Below, piece after piece: positions 1 to 8,578 of a DNA stretch of 64,000 nucleotides. This DNA comes from Brachybacterium aquaticum (GTDB lineage Bacteria > Actinomycetota > Actinomycetes > Actinomycetales > Dermabacteraceae). The notes below the pieces were generated by a model, which was not told where the DNA came from, ran no database searches, and was given only the letters and a program-made list of their open reading frames with translations. Where the stretch lies: contig NZ_JACHLZ010000001.1 in NCBI RefSeq assembly GCF_014204755.1, forward strand, positions 1,178,001 to 1,242,000. The letters run 5' to 3'. Position numbers and translations under genes: made by a program. Numbering within the stretch: the first letter of the stretch is position 1; each line of letters starts with the position of its first letter.

Positions 1-726
1 CCCGTCCTCGAGCGCGCCGGTGATCAGGTTCAAGCCTGCGAAGCGCGCGGCGAAGGCGGAGCCGGGGCGGGCGAGGACCTCCGTCGTCGGCCCCTCCTCG
101 ACGACCCGTCCCTGCTCGAGCACGATGACGTGGTCGGCGAGGGTGAGGGCGTCGAGCACGTCGTGGGTGACGATCACGGCGGTGCGGCCGGCGAGGAAGC
201 CGCGCAGCTGCTCGCGCAGCGCCGGCGCCACGTCGATGTCCAGCGCCGCCATCGGCTCGTCCAGCAGGATCAGGCGCGGGTCCGCGGCGAGGGCCCGGGC
301 GATCGCGACGCGCTGCGCCTGACCTCCGGAGAGCTGGGAGGGCCGGCGCTCCGCGAGGTGCAGCAGGTCCAGCTCCTCGAGCCAGCGCGTCGTCTCCTGC
401 TGTGCCCGCCGGCGCGGGACGCCCTGGGCGCGCAGCGGGAAGCGGACGTTGTCGCGCACGGTGAGGTGCGGGAACAGGACCGGGTCCTGGCTGAGGGTGG
501 TGATGCGGCGGTGGTGGACAGGTATCCAGGTGTGCTCGTCGGCGAGGACGGTACCGTCCAGCACCACCCGGCCGCGCGCCGGGCGCAGGGTGCCGGCGAT
601 GAGGGAGAGGGCGGTGGACTTGCCGGCGCCGTTGGGGCCGATGAGGGCGACGGTGCGACCGCCCGGCACGTGGATCTCGACGTGGACCCCGCGCTCGGGC
701 ACCTCGGCGGAGAGCTCGAGGCTCAT
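1..726 (-). CDS. modC: Molybdate ABC transporter ATP-binding protein (ModC), 3' end outside window
   Basis: This is the cytoplasmic ATPase that powers molybdate import with the ModB permease. About 242 residues are present. Walker A (GPNGAGKST, near residue 31), the ABC signature (LSGGQ, near residue 132) and Walker B (LILLDEP) followed by an H-loop (VTHD) are all intact. The C-terminal TOBE/Mop domain expected for ModC lies beyond the left edge, so the gene is partial here. The ATG at 726-724 overlaps the modB stop by four bases (ATGA), which indicates translational coupling. The substrate call comes from the operon (a ModA-like lipoprotein and a Mop-domain regulator); the ATPase alone would not separate molybdate from sulfate. 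Confidence 0.93.
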   Translation of the reverse strand, partial: MSLELSAEVPERGVHVEIHVPGGRTVALIGPNGAGKSTALSLIAGTLRPARGRVVLDGTVLADEHTWIPVHHRRITTLSQDPVLFPHLTVRDNVRFPLRAQGVPRRRAQQETTRWLEELDLLHLAERRPSQLSGGQAQRVAIARALAADPRLILLDEPMAALDIDVAPALREQLRGFLAGRTAVIVTHDVLDALTLADHVIVLEQGRVVEEGPTTEVLARPGSAFAARFAGLNLITGALEDG

Positions 727-1493
727 GCGGGGCGCTTCCGGTGCGCGATCGCGATGATGACCACCGCGATGATCATGAGCAGGAAGGACAGCGCCACGGC
801 CGCCTCGGGGTCGCTCTCGCGCTGGAGGTAGATCTCCAGCGGCAGGGTGCGGGTGGTGCCCTGGAGGGAGCCCGCGAAGGTGATCGTCGCCCCGAACTCG
901 CCGAGCGCCCGGGCGAAGCTCAGCACCGCGCCGGAGAGCAGGGCGGGCATGACCAGCGGCAGCGTCACCCGGGTGAGCACGCGGGTGGGGCGGGCGCCGA
1001 GGGAGGCGGCGGCCTCCTCGAAGCGGGTGCCGGCGGTGCGCAGCGCCCCCTCGAGGCTGAGCACGAGGAAGGGCAGGGCCACGAAGGTCTGGGCGAGCAC
1101 CACCGCGGTGGTGGAGAACGCGATCCGGATCCCGAGCATCTCGAAGGTGCCCCCGAGCAGGCCCTGGCGTCCGAAGGTGTACAGCAGCGCGATGCCGCCC
1201 ACGACCGGGGGCAGCACCAGCGGGATCAGCACCAGCGCCCGGACCAGGGTGGTGATGCGGGCGTCGGAGCGGGCCAGGCACAGCGCCATCGGGGCGCCGA
1301 GCAGCACGCACAGCACGGCGCTGGTCAGCGAGGTGCGCAGGCTGAGCCACAGGGCGGCGAGGGAGGACTCCGAGGTGAGCAGCGCCCCGAACTCCCCCCA
1401 GCTCACGCGCAGGGCGATCGCCCCGAGCGGCACGACGGCCAGCAGACCGCCGAGCAGTGCGGGGATCAGGACCCAGCGGGGGAGGCTGCTCAT
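723..1493 (-). CDS. modB: Molybdate ABC transporter permease (ModB)
   Basis: Inner-membrane channel subunit of the molybdate importer, 256 residues, the usual size for ModB. Several hydrophobic segments are visible (for example residues 8-28, 55-75, 83-105). The cytoplasmic EAA loop that contacts the ATPase reads [11 protein letters not shown] near residue 160, followed by the typical LP pair. The start ATG overlaps the modA stop by four bases (ATGA), and its own stop overlaps modC the same way. The three transport genes are therefore one tightly coupled unit transcribed leftwards. Confidence 0.93.
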   Translation of the reverse strand: MSSLPRWVLIPALLGGLLAVVPLGAIALRVSWGEFGALLTSESSLAALWLSLRTSLTSAVLCVLLGAPMALCLARSDARITTLVRALVLIPLVLPPVVGGIALLYTFGRQGLLGGTFEMLGIRIAFSTTAVVLAQTFVALPFLVLSLEGALRTAGTRFEEAAASLGARPTRVLTRVTLPLVMPALLSGAVLSFARALGEFGATITFAGSLQGTTRTLPLEIYLQRESDPEAAVALSFLLMIIAVVIIAIAHRKRPA

Positions 1494-2290
1494 GCGCCGC
1501 CGAAGCCGTAGCCCACGAGGAGCTCCTGTCCCTGCTCACCGGTGACGAGGTCGACGAACTCCTGCGCGTGCTCGGGGTGGGCGGAGCCCACGACGGTCAC
1601 GATCGGGTAGGTGTTCACGGCCTCCTGGGCCTCGGGGAAATCGATGCCCTCGACGGCGTCCCCGGCCTTCTGCACATCGGTCACGTAGACCAGGCCAGCA
1701 TCGGCCTCGCCGGCGGTGACCTTGTTCAGCACGTCCGTGACGGACTGCTCCTCGCTGACGGGGGAGAACTCGAGCCCGGCGGCCTGCTCGACGGTCTCGG
1801 TCGCGGCGCCGCACGGCACCTCGGGCGCGCAGACGACGAGGTTCAGGTCCTCCGCGGTGAGGTCCTCGAGCCCGGTGACGCCCTCGGGATTCCCGGCCGG
1901 GACCGCGATCATCAGCGTGTTGGTCGTGAAGTCGACGGGCTCGGCGCCCTGGAGGTCGGAGTCGACGAGCTTGGTCATGTTGTTGGTGTCCGCGGAGGCG
2001 AAGACGTCCGCCGGGGCGCCCTGCTGGATCTGCTCGACGAGGGTCGAGGAGCCGGCGAAGTTGAACTCGACGCTCACCCCCTCGTTCTCCTCCTCGAACT
2101 GCGCCCCGAGCTCCTCGAACGACTCCTGGAGCGACGCGGCGGCGAACACCTGGAGGGTGATCTCCTCAGCAGCGGCGCCGCCCCCGGCATCGGACGCCTC
2201 GCCGGACGCCTCGGTGGAGCCGCCGCCGCAGGCCGCGGCGGTCAGCACGATCACCGCGGCGGCGGCCGCGGACCGGATCAGGTTCTTCAT
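1490..2290 (-). CDS. modA: Molybdate-binding lipoprotein (ModA)
   Basis: Extracytoplasmic substrate-binding protein of 266 residues. The start was placed at 2290 because it gives a clean lipoprotein signal: charged MKNLIRS, an Ala/Val-rich core and the lipobox LTAAAC with the acylated Cys at about residue 21, then a Gly/Ser linker. Upstream in-frame codons would put basic sequence before the signal. The mature part has ModA-type features such as [17 protein letters not shown] and the [11 protein letters not shown] stretch that contacts the oxyanion in the family. The start overlaps the stop of the upstream HTH/Mop gene (ATGA), so it is second in the operon. Confidence 0.92.
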   Translation of the reverse strand: MKNLIRSAAAAAVIVLTAAACGGGSTEASGEASDAGGGAAAEEITLQVFAAASLQESFEELGAQFEEENEGVSVEFNFAGSSTLVEQIQQGAPADVFASADTNNMTKLVDSDLQGAEPVDFTTNTLMIAVPAGNPEGVTGLEDLTAEDLNLVVCAPEVPCGAATETVEQAAGLEFSPVSEEQSVTDVLNKVTAGEADAGLVYVTDVQKAGDAVEGIDFPEAQEAVNTYPIVTVVGSAHPEHAQEFVDLVTGEQGQELLVGYGFGGA

Positions 2291-2712
2291 GGGGTCTCTC
2301 CTCGCAGGGGACGGGACGCCGGTTCGGCGTCGATGACGACCTGGGTGGCCTTCACGACGGCGCTGGCGACCTTGCCGGGCTCGAGTCCCAGCTCGCGCGC
2401 GGCCTCGCTGCTCATCAGCGACACCACCCGGAAGGGCCCGCACTGCAGCTCGACCTGCGCCATCACCGTGTCCATCACGACGCGGGTGACAAGGCCCGTG
2501 AAGCGGTTGCGGGCAGAGCTGGCGGTCGCGCCGTGCAGCTCCGGGGCATGGGCGAGCTCGCGGGCGAGACGTGCGACCTCGATGCCCTCGAGCACCTTCC
2601 TCCCGGCGTCGTCCTTGGTCGCCTGGAGGGTGCCCTTGTCGATCCAGCGGCGCACCGTGTCCTCGCTGACTCCGAGGAACACCGCGGCATCACGAACTCG
2701 CAGCTGCGTCAT
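2287..2712 (-). CDS. HTH and Mop-domain regulator, first gene of the molybdate operon
   Basis: 141 residues with two parts. Residues 1-55 form an excisionase/MerR-like helix-turn-helix (VRDAAVFLGVSEDTVRRWID). Residues about 72-138 form a molybdate-binding Mop/TOBE domain (FTGLVTRVVMDTVMAQVEL, then EPGKVASAVVKATQVVID). This is a compact actinobacterial counterpart of ModE: DNA binding fused to a molybdate sensor. It probably represses the mod operon when molybdate is plentiful; that is inference from architecture and position. The ATG at 2712 is preferred over one at 2724 because a TATGGT box sits seven bases upstream, which fits a leaderless transcript. Confidence 0.85.
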   Translation of the reverse strand: MTQLRVRDAAVFLGVSEDTVRRWIDKGTLQATKDDAGRKVLEGIEVARLARELAHAPELHGATASSARNRFTGLVTRVVMDTVMAQVELQCGPFRVVSLMSSEAARELGLEPGKVASAVVKATQVVIDAEPASRPLRGETP

Positions 2713-2719
2713 GAGAACC

Positions 2720-2725
2720 ACCATA
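2720..2725 (-). promoter_or_regulatory. Extended -10 box of the molybdate operon (leaderless)
   Basis: TATGGT on the minus strand, seven bases before the ATG of the HTH/Mop gene. The spacing fits transcription starting at or next to the start codon. Confidence 0.5.
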
Positions 2726-2774
2726 GTGCCGCAGATGCGGATCGGCGGCGGTGTTCGTCCTTCAGGACGCGTGC

Positions 2775-3812
2775 TCAGGACGCGAGCAGCACCCCGCCGA
2801 GCCCCACCCCGGCGACCAGCAGGGTCGACATCGCCGCGAGGGCGAAGGGCCGCAGCCCCACCTGCATCAGCAGTCGCGCCCGCACCCCGGTGCCGAGCGC
2901 GAACATCGCTGCCGCGAGCAGCAGGGTCTGCAGGAGCGAGGCGCCGCCCAGGAGCGGGGCGGGCAGCGGCAGGCCCGAGCGCAGCACCACCATCGCCAGA
3001 AAGCCGAGCACGAACAGCGGTACGAGCGGCGGGCGCTTCCCGTCGGCCGCCCCTGCGCGGCGCTGCTGGAGGGAGAGGACCGCCATGACGGGGGCGAGCA
3101 TGAGCACCCGGGCGAGCTTGACGATCACGGCGACGGTGAGTGCCGCCGTGCCGAGCGCACCGCCGGCGGCGACGACCTGCGCGACCTCGTGGATCGAAGC
3201 TCCCGCCCAAAGTCCGGCGGTGGTCGCGTCGAGCCCCATCGCGGCCGACGCGGCGGGCACCGCGATGATCATCAGCGTCCCGCACAGCACCACGAGCGCG
3301 ACCGCCGTGACGGTGCGGTCCTCGTGACGGTCCTCCGGGTCGATCACCCCGGCGGTGGCCGCGACCGCCGCCGCGCCGCAGATCGAGAACCCGCAGGCGA
3401 CCAGGATCGTCAGCCGACGGTCCACGCCGAGCGCCCGGCCGAGCGCCACCGTGCCGAGGATCCCGAGCGTCACGACCGCGACGACGACGAGCAGCATCCC
3501 CGCGCCGAGGGAGAGCAGGTCCCCGAGCGCCACCTGCAGGCCGAGCAGCACGATCCCGAGGCGCAGCAGCTTCTTCGAGGCGATGCCGAGGCCCGGCGCG
3601 AGGGCTCGGGGCAGGGGAACGAGGTTCCCCACCATCACGCCGACCACGATCGCGACCACGAGCGCGCTGATCCCGGGCAGCAGCGGCGCGAGCAGCATGG
3701 CGGCGACGGCGACGCCGAGTGCGAGTGCGAGCCCGGTCCAGGGAGCGGAGGCGCGGACTGTGCGGGAGGGGGCGGAAGGGGCGGGTGCGGCAGGGGAGGA
3801 CACGCAGGCCAC
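2775..3812 (-). CDS. YeiH/UPF0324-family membrane transporter
   Basis: About 345 residues and almost entirely hydrophobic, with roughly ten membrane segments. The family pattern is recognisable in SKKLLRLGIVLLGLQVALGD, GFSICGAAAVAA and GASIHEVAQVVAAG. Members are putative exporters of sulfate or related small anions, with little direct biochemistry. The start is uncertain: two in-frame GTG codons at 3812 and 3803 are possible, and neither has a strong ribosome site. It is transcribed divergently from a LysR-type regulator, the usual partner of yeiH genes. The stop is 62 bases upstream of the molybdate operon, in the same direction. Confidence 0.85.
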   Translation of the reverse strand: MACVSSPAAPAPSAPSRTVRASAPWTGLALALGVAVAAMLLAPLLPGISALVVAIVVGVMVGNLVPLPRALAPGLGIASKKLLRLGIVLLGLQVALGDLLSLGAGMLLVVVAVVTLGILGTVALGRALGVDRRLTILVACGFSICGAAAVAATAGVIDPEDRHEDRTVTAVALVVLCGTLMIIAVPAASAAMGLDATTAGLWAGASIHEVAQVVAAGGALGTAALTVAVIVKLARVLMLAPVMAVLSLQQRRAGAADGKRPPLVPLFVLGFLAMVVLRSGLPLPAPLLGGASLLQTLLLAAAMFALGTGVRARLLMQVGLRPFALAAMSTLLVAGVGLGGVLLAS

Positions 3813-3860
3813 CGTCCCATCCCGGCGTCGGCGCCGGTAGAGGGCAGTTCGCGAACAGGG

Positions 3861-3877
3861 CATATGATCCTGATATG
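3861..3877 (+). promoter_or_regulatory. LysR-type operator overlapping -10 box and start codon
   Basis: CATAT gatcctg ATATG is a perfect inverted repeat that fits the LysR-family T-N11-A rule. It contains TATGAT (3863-3868), six bases before the ATG at 3875, so the operator, the -10 box and the start codon of a leaderless mRNA coincide. A regulator bound here would block its own transcription. Confidence 0.5.
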
Positions 3878-4768
3878 ACCCAGTCGCTGCCGAACCTCCA
3901 GGCGCTCGCGCTGTTCGTCGCCGTCGTCGACGAGGGCGGGCTCGGCGCCGGGGCGCGGCGCGTCGGCATCCACCAGCCCAACGCCAGCCGGGTGCTCTCG
4001 CGGCTCGAGGCGGAGGCCGGGACGGCGCTGCTGGACCGGGATCCGCGCGGCTCGCGGCCGACGTCGGCCGGACTGCTTTATGCCGCCCACGCGCGCGAGC
4101 TGCTCGCGGCGGCCGACGAGTTCTCCGCCTGGCTGCGCCACAGCCGGAACGAGGATGCCCGGGAGCTGCGAGTCGGGGTGAGCATGACGATCGCCGAGCA
4201 CCTGATGCCGGCGTGGCTGACCGAGCTGCGGCGGCGCAGCCCGCGCGTGCGGGTGGACCTCGAGGTGCTGAACTCCACCCAGGTCCTCGCGGGGATCCAT
4301 GAGGGGCGGCTGACGCTCGGCTTCGTGGAGACCCCGCACCTTCCCCGGGGCGTGAACACGCTGGCGCTGCGGGAGGACGAGCTGGTGGTGGTCGTCGCCC
4401 CGCAGCACGACTGGGCACGGCGCGAGGAGCCGCTGACGCTCGCCGAGCTCGCCGCGACCCCGCTCGTGGTGCGCGAGGGCGGCTCCGGCACCCGCGACGC
4501 CTTCGAGGAGCTGGTCCCGGACGCGGCCCGGACGCCGCCGGTGCAGGAGCTCGGCAGCAATGCGGCGGTGCGGGTCGCGGTGGTGAGCGGCGCCGGTCCC
4601 GCGGTGCTCAGCATGCTCGCGGTGCGCTCGCCGCTCGAGGCGGGGCAGCTGCACCGGGTGCCGGTCGCGGGCACGCGGCTGCGGCGGCCGCTGACCGCCG
4701 TGTGGAAGGGGCCGCGCCGGCTCAGCGGCCCGGCTGCGGAGCTCGTCGATGTCGCTGGAAGGAGCTGA
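3875..4768 (+). CDS. LysR-family regulator next to the YeiH transporter
   Basis: 297 residues, the normal LysR length. The N-terminal winged helix-turn-helix covers residues 5-65 (FVAVVDEGGLGAGARRVGI, then QPNASRVLSRLEAEAG). A periplasmic-binding-protein-like effector domain starts near residue 90 (RELRVGVSMTIAEHLMPAWL). The gene is divergent from the YeiH-type transporter, and LysR proteins beside yeiH genes commonly control them. The effector is unknown. Autoregulation is suggested by the T-N11-A palindrome over the start codon. Confidence 0.9.
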   Translation: MTQSLPNLQALALFVAVVDEGGLGAGARRVGIHQPNASRVLSRLEAEAGTALLDRDPRGSRPTSAGLLYAAHARELLAAADEFSAWLRHSRNEDARELRVGVSMTIAEHLMPAWLTELRRRSPRVRVDLEVLNSTQVLAGIHEGRLTLGFVETPHLPRGVNTLALREDELVVVVAPQHDWARREEPLTLAELAATPLVVREGGSGTRDAFEELVPDAARTPPVQELGSNAAVRVAVVSGAGPAVLSMLAVRSPLEAGQLHRVPVAGTRLRRPLTAVWKGPRRLSGPAAELVDVAGRS

Positions 4769-4776
4769 AGGGCGCC

Positions 4777-5191
4777 ATGCCGATCCTCACCAACACCTCG
4801 GAGCAGCCGGAGGAGCCCCGTCGCGGCGCCGTCTGGTCCATCACCGCGCCGGACCGGGAGCTGGACTCGAACCTGATCCGCCTGCCCGCCGGGGACGAGA
4901 TCCCCGCCCACGTCGGCGCCGAGGTCGACACGCTCGTGCACGTGGTGCGCGGCAGCGGACTCCTGCGCACGGAGGACGGCGAGGAGCCGCTGCGCACCGG
5001 AGACGTCGTGCTGCTGCCCCGGCGCACCGTGCGCGGGTTCCGGGCGGGGGGAGGACGGCCTGGAGTACCTCACCGTCCACCGTCGGCGGCAGTCGCTGAG
5101 GATCCAGGGGTCGGGGGAGCGGGGCGGGGTCAGAACGGCGGCGGATCATCCGGATCCCACGGGCCCGGAGGGATCGGCGGGGGTGGGCTGA
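4777..5191 (+). pseudogene. Cupin-domain protein with a probable +1 frameshift in a G6 run
   Basis: The frame from ATG 4777 (preceded by GGAAGGAG) encodes a small cupin: GDEIPAHVGAEVDTLVHVVR, then RTGDVVLLPRRTVRGFRAG. The frame then turns into unlikely sequence that runs on, antisense to the next gene, far past a normal cupin length. If one G is removed from the run at 5046-5051 the reading continues as EDGLEYLTVHRRRQSLRIQ, a typical end for such proteins, and stops at 5191. I read this as one small cupin gene with an extra base, either a real mutation or a homopolymer sequencing error. It sits eight bases after the LysR gene in the same direction. The substrate is unknown. Confidence 0.7.
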
Positions 5192-6779
5192 GGTCGGGAG
5201 CGGGAGGCGGATCCGGCCAGGGCTCCGGCGGCGGGGTCGGTGCCGGGGTGCCGGAGCGCCGACGGACATGCTCCCGCCATGCGTCCTCGAGGTCCCGGAC
5301 CGCGAGACGGGTGCCGAGGTCGATGTCATCGGCGGTGATCACGTGGTCCCCCTCGGACCCGATCCGCCAGCGCGTCCGCCCGGGCTCCCCGGCCTCCCCG
5401 GGCGCTCTGCGCTTCCGGGGGAGGCGGGTCGGGTCGAGCTCACCGGCGGTCTTCGCCTGGTGGTGCTGCCAGCACAGGAGATGGAGGTTCTCGATCTCGG
5501 TGAGCCCGCCGGCGGCGGGATCGACGTGGTCGTACTCCTCGATGTGGTCGGCTTCGGAGGCCCAGGACACCGGGCGGGTGCAGCCGGGCATCGCGCAGGA
5601 GGAGTTGCGCAGGCGCAGGTGCTCGAGCATCGCGCGGCTCGGGGAGTAGCGCTGCGCGGGCAGGGGCAGGAACTCCCCGGAGCAGGGATCGGTGAGGATC
5701 CGGTACCAGACGTCGGTGCTGCCGGCGAGCTCGCGCGCCACGGCCGGCGGGATCGGGGTGCTGCCGTCGACCATGCCGGGCGCGTCCGAGATGCCGAGCG
5801 CCGTGAACAGGGGCACGGTGACGTTCACGCGGAAGCGCGGCGCGGGAACGTCCACCCCGTCGGTGTCGAACTCGGCGTTCAGCAGCAGGTCGTAGCGCAG
5901 GCGCGCGAGCGGCACCGGGCGCCGGGTGGCCGTGACGATCCCGTCGAGGTCATAGGGGATCTCGGTCCCCTCCTTCAGCGCCTTGCGCTGGGCGGCCTGG
6001 ATCGCGTGCGCCGTCTCGTCCAGGCGCTTCCAGAAGGCGAGGACGTCCGGGATCGGGCCCCTCAGGGCGGCCGAGGCGACCCCTGAGGGGCTGTCACGGA
6101 CCAGCTCGACCTCGCGGACCAGCTCCTCCTCGGCCTGCTCGGGCTGCTTCTCCCGCTCGGCGAGGAGCGTCACGAGCGCGTTCAGCAGGGTGAGGAAGCG
6201 CTCGGCGGGGATGTCCGAGGACCAGGCGGACAGCGCCTCGTCCAGCAGTCGGCGCGACTCGTCGGACAGGTCCTCGGACTCGCTCAGCACCTTCTGGAAC
6301 CACCAGCTCGGGAAGTCGCCCTCCTCCATCCGCGCCAGGGTGAGGGGCAGCTGGTCCACGGCGCGGTGGGCATTGAGCAGTTCCCATCTCGCAACGCTCT
6401 GGGTGATCCGCAGGGCGGTCGCGGCGCGCAGGGTGTCGACGTCGGCCAGAGGCTCGACGTCGCCTCCCTCGCCCTCGACGCCGCCCTCGCCCTCGATGCC
6501 GCCCTCGTGCTCGATGAGTGCGGCGAGGGCGCGGTAGCGGCCGGCCAGCGCTGCGGCGCTGCTCCGCTCGGCGTCCCAGACCGCCTGCGCGGCCTCGCCG
6601 AGCGCGACCTCTCCCTCACCGCAGCCGGAGCGCGCGGGGATCGCCTCGCGGGTGAACGCGGAGCGGGCGCGGACGACCCGCAGGCGCTGGGGGAGCGCCT
6701 CGAGGAAGGCGCGGGCGGCGGCGTCGCGCGCCGACTCCTCGTCGTCCCCGTCGGCCGACATGCATGCCACCGCGCTCAT
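5130..6779 (-). CDS. DUF222 domain HNH endonuclease
   Basis: 549 residues. A long helical DUF222 region fills the first 370 or so residues. An HNH nuclease follows at about 400-460: CAMPGCTRPVSWASEADHIE, then ENLHLLCWQHHQAKT, with paired cysteines and the catalytic His. The C-terminus is a proline-rich tail. Such proteins are abundant in actinobacteria, often as dispersed multicopy families, and their function is unproven; the fold implies DNA cleavage. The start at 6779 is chosen over 6815 because GGAGGTGGGG precedes it at normal spacing. An Asp/Glu/Gly-rich insertion (GEGGVEGEGG) lies near residue 105. The 3' end overlaps the repaired end of the cupin gene convergently. Confidence 0.88.
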   Translation of the reverse strand: MSAVACMSADGDDEESARDAAARAFLEALPQRLRVVRARSAFTREAIPARSGCGEGEVALGEAAQAVWDAERSSAAALAGRYRALAALIEHEGGIEGEGGVEGEGGDVEPLADVDTLRAATALRITQSVARWELLNAHRAVDQLPLTLARMEEGDFPSWWFQKVLSESEDLSDESRRLLDEALSAWSSDIPAERFLTLLNALVTLLAEREKQPEQAEEELVREVELVRDSPSGVASAALRGPIPDVLAFWKRLDETAHAIQAAQRKALKEGTEIPYDLDGIVTATRRPVPLARLRYDLLLNAEFDTDGVDVPAPRFRVNVTVPLFTALGISDAPGMVDGSTPIPPAVARELAGSTDVWYRILTDPCSGEFLPLPAQRYSPSRAMLEHLRLRNSSCAMPGCTRPVSWASEADHIEEYDHVDPAAGGLTEIENLHLLCWQHHQAKTAGELDPTRLPRKRRAPGEAGEPGRTRWRIGSEGDHVITADDIDLGTRLAVRDLEDAWREHVRRRSGTPAPTPPPEPWPDPPPAPDLSPPPPIPPGPWDPDDPPPF

Positions 6780-6938
6780 GGTCCCCACCTCCCCTCGTCG
6801 TGCTCCCGTCCCCATGTGCCACGCACTGCGGCCGGTCGAGCCCAGTCGCCGGCCCGGCGGTGGCGGAATGTCTCGATCTTACGGACCCAGAAGGCTCCAG
6901 GAAAGGGGCGTGGATGAACCTGTCGACGTTCCTCGACG

Positions 6939-7032
6939 GTATCCACAGAATGTGGATGATGCGCTGTGGAAAAGGTGGGCGTGTGGAGGAGAGGTGGCGC
7001 CACTTGGGTGGGCACGACGGACGTTGTCCACA
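6939..7032. promoter_or_regulatory. Cluster of DnaA-box-like 9-mers
   Basis: Four sites lie within 94 bases: GTATCCACA (6939-6947), TCATCCACA on the minus strand (6951-6959), TTTTCCACA on the minus strand (6965-6973) and a perfect actinobacterial box TTGTCCACA (7024-7032). The first two face each other. No dnaA or dnaN gene is nearby, so this is not the standard chromosomal origin layout. It could titrate DnaA or regulate the flanking genes. The rest of 6780-7369 holds no convincing gene. Confidence 0.5.
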
Positions 7033-7159
7033 CTTCCGGGGGGAGCGTCTTCGTCTGTCAGGGGTGTGGTGTAAGGCGTGTCGCCTGCGGGATCGCGGAG
7101 ACTCTCCGGTGAGTCCGGCAGTGACGTGGTGCCCGGGAGGAGCGGCGGCGAGCCCCGGA

Positions 7160-7262
7160 CAGAATAGTTTCTGGACAATTCGACTGCTTCTGCAGGGTTC
7201 CTGATGCATGCGTGCGGAATTGAATCATTTCGAGGTTTTCCGACACTTCGCGCGTACTCCCA
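7160..7262. other. AT-richer stretch in the 590-base non-coding gap
   Basis: Roughly half A+T in a region otherwise above 70 per cent GC, with runs such as AATAGTTTCTGG and GAATTGAATCATTTCGAGG. It lies 130 to 230 bases from the DnaA-box cluster. It could be a promoter region, a low-stability element or recently acquired DNA. No reading frame in it looks coding. Confidence 0.4.
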
Positions 7263-7369
7263 GGACGTCTTTCTCGAATTCTTCCCCGCGTCCACGTCTA
7301 CGCCCCGTCCGCCCGCCCCACCGGCGGCACGTTTGCCGGAGAGACCCTCCGACCAGGCAGACTGGAGCC

Positions 7370-8476
7370 ATGGCTGACTCCACAGATCCCCGCGTCGCGG
7401 TCTACCTCGACTTCGACAACATCGTGATGTCCTGGTACGACCGCGTGCACGGCCGACAGGCCTGGAGCCGCGACCGCCACCGGATCGCGGAGGACCCCAC
7501 CGAGCCCGAGATCGCCGAGAAGCTCGCGAAGGCCACCGTCGACGTCGGCGCGATCATCGACTTCGCCGCTTCCTTCGGCTCCCTGATGCTCACCCGCGCT
7601 TACGCCGACTGGTCCTCCCCGGTCAACGCCCTCTACCGCACACAGCTCGTCGCCCGCGCGGTCGACCTGGTCCAGCTCTTCCCCGCCGCCGCGTACGCGA
7701 AGAACGGCGCCGACATCCGCCTGGCCGTGGACACCGTCGAGGACCTCTACCTCATGCCCGACCTCACCCACGTGGTGATCATCGCCGGCGACTCCGACTA
7801 CGTCCCCCTCGCCCAGCGCGCCCGGCGCCTCGGCCGCTACGTGGTCGCGATGGGCGTCGCCGGCTCCACCGCCAAGTCCCTCGCCGCCGCCTGCGACGAG
7901 TTCGAGTCCTATGACAACCTGCCCGGCGTCGAGCGACCGGCCGCTCCGGCACGTGCTCGCAGCCGCCGCGCGCTCGGCGAGGACGAGGAGCGCAGCGGAC
8001 GCAGCCGCGCGCGCCGATCGGGTGGGTCGGCCGACGAGACCGACTCCTCGGAGAACGGCAGCTCGGACACAAGCAGCTCCGACAGCAGCGGCTCGGAGAA
8101 CGGGGGCTCGGAGAACAGCAGTCGGCGATCCTCCCGCGGCGGGCGCTCCTCCGGCCCGTCGGCCGACGCTCCCGCCTTCTCCTCCGCCGACGACTCCCTC
8201 GACGACGACCTCGAGGACGACACGGTCGTCGACGACATCGAGGACCCGCAGGAGGCGGCGACCCGCCTGCTCGAGCGCGCCCTCCAGCTCGGCGGGCGCG
8301 GGGACAGCGAGTGGCTGCACAGCTCCGCGGTGAAGTCCCACATGCGTCGCATGGACCCCTCCTTCAGCGAGAAGCAGCTCGGGTTCAAGTCCTTCTCCGA
8401 GTTCCTCAAGGCCAACGCCGACATCGCCGTGCTCGAGGAGACCGGGCACGAGCGGCTGGTGCGGGCCCGGGACTGA
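7370..8476 (+). CDS. NYN-domain ribonuclease-like protein with C-terminal LOTUS/OST-HTH domain
   Basis: 368 residues in three parts. Residues 1-170 are a NYN (PIN-like) nuclease domain with the expected acidic residues in YLDFDN near the N-terminus, DIRLAVDTVEDL in the middle and IIAGDSDYVPL towards its end. Residues about 185-290 are a Ser/Gly/Asp-rich linker, probably disordered. The last 75 or so residues (LHSSAVKSHMRRMDPSFSE, then LGFKSFSEFL) match a LOTUS/OST-HTH RNA-binding module. NYN-LOTUS proteins are predicted RNases that handle structured RNA; the substrate here is unknown. A CAGACT box lies six bases before the ATG, and GGAG lies in the same interval. Confidence 0.85.
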   Translation: MADSTDPRVAVYLDFDNIVMSWYDRVHGRQAWSRDRHRIAEDPTEPEIAEKLAKATVDVGAIIDFAASFGSLMLTRAYADWSSPVNALYRTQLVARAVDLVQLFPAAAYAKNGADIRLAVDTVEDLYLMPDLTHVVIIAGDSDYVPLAQRARRLGRYVVAMGVAGSTAKSLAAACDEFESYDNLPGVERPAAPARARSRRALGEDEERSGRSRARRSGGSADETDSSENGSSDTSSSDSSGSENGGSENSSRRSSRGGRSSGPSADAPAFSSADDSLDDDLEDDTVVDDIEDPQEAATRLLERALQLGGRGDSEWLHSSAVKSHMRRMDPSFSEKQLGFKSFSEFLKANADIAVLEETGHERLVRARD

Positions 8477-8546
8477 GGAGCTCGCAGCGGGGACCTCGCC
8501 GAGGGGGAGCAGCCGACTCCGTGACAGATGTCCCGGTCAGGGGCGA

Positions 8547-8552
8547 TACTGT
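8547..8552 (+). promoter_or_regulatory. -10 box for the DoxX-like gene
   Basis: TACTGT, 26 bases upstream of the ATG at 8579. Unlike many promoters here it leaves room for a leader with a real ribosome site (GAAGGAGG). Confidence 0.4.
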
Positions 8553-8578
8553 TCCGCACCGCCGAAGGAGGCACCCCG

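Noticed and set aside
5192-5649. Continuation of the cupin frame for another 150 codons
   Set aside because: It is antisense to the DUF222-HNH gene and compositionally odd; a frameshift explains the break better.
6900-7074. Short frames in the 590-base gap as small proteins
   Set aside because: No ribosome sites or coding bias. The DnaA-box content and high variability of frames favour a non-coding region.
6939-7262. Calling this the chromosomal replication origin
   Set aside because: No dnaA, dnaN, rpmH or rnpA gene is adjacent, and only four boxes are seen, fewer than in actinobacterial origins.
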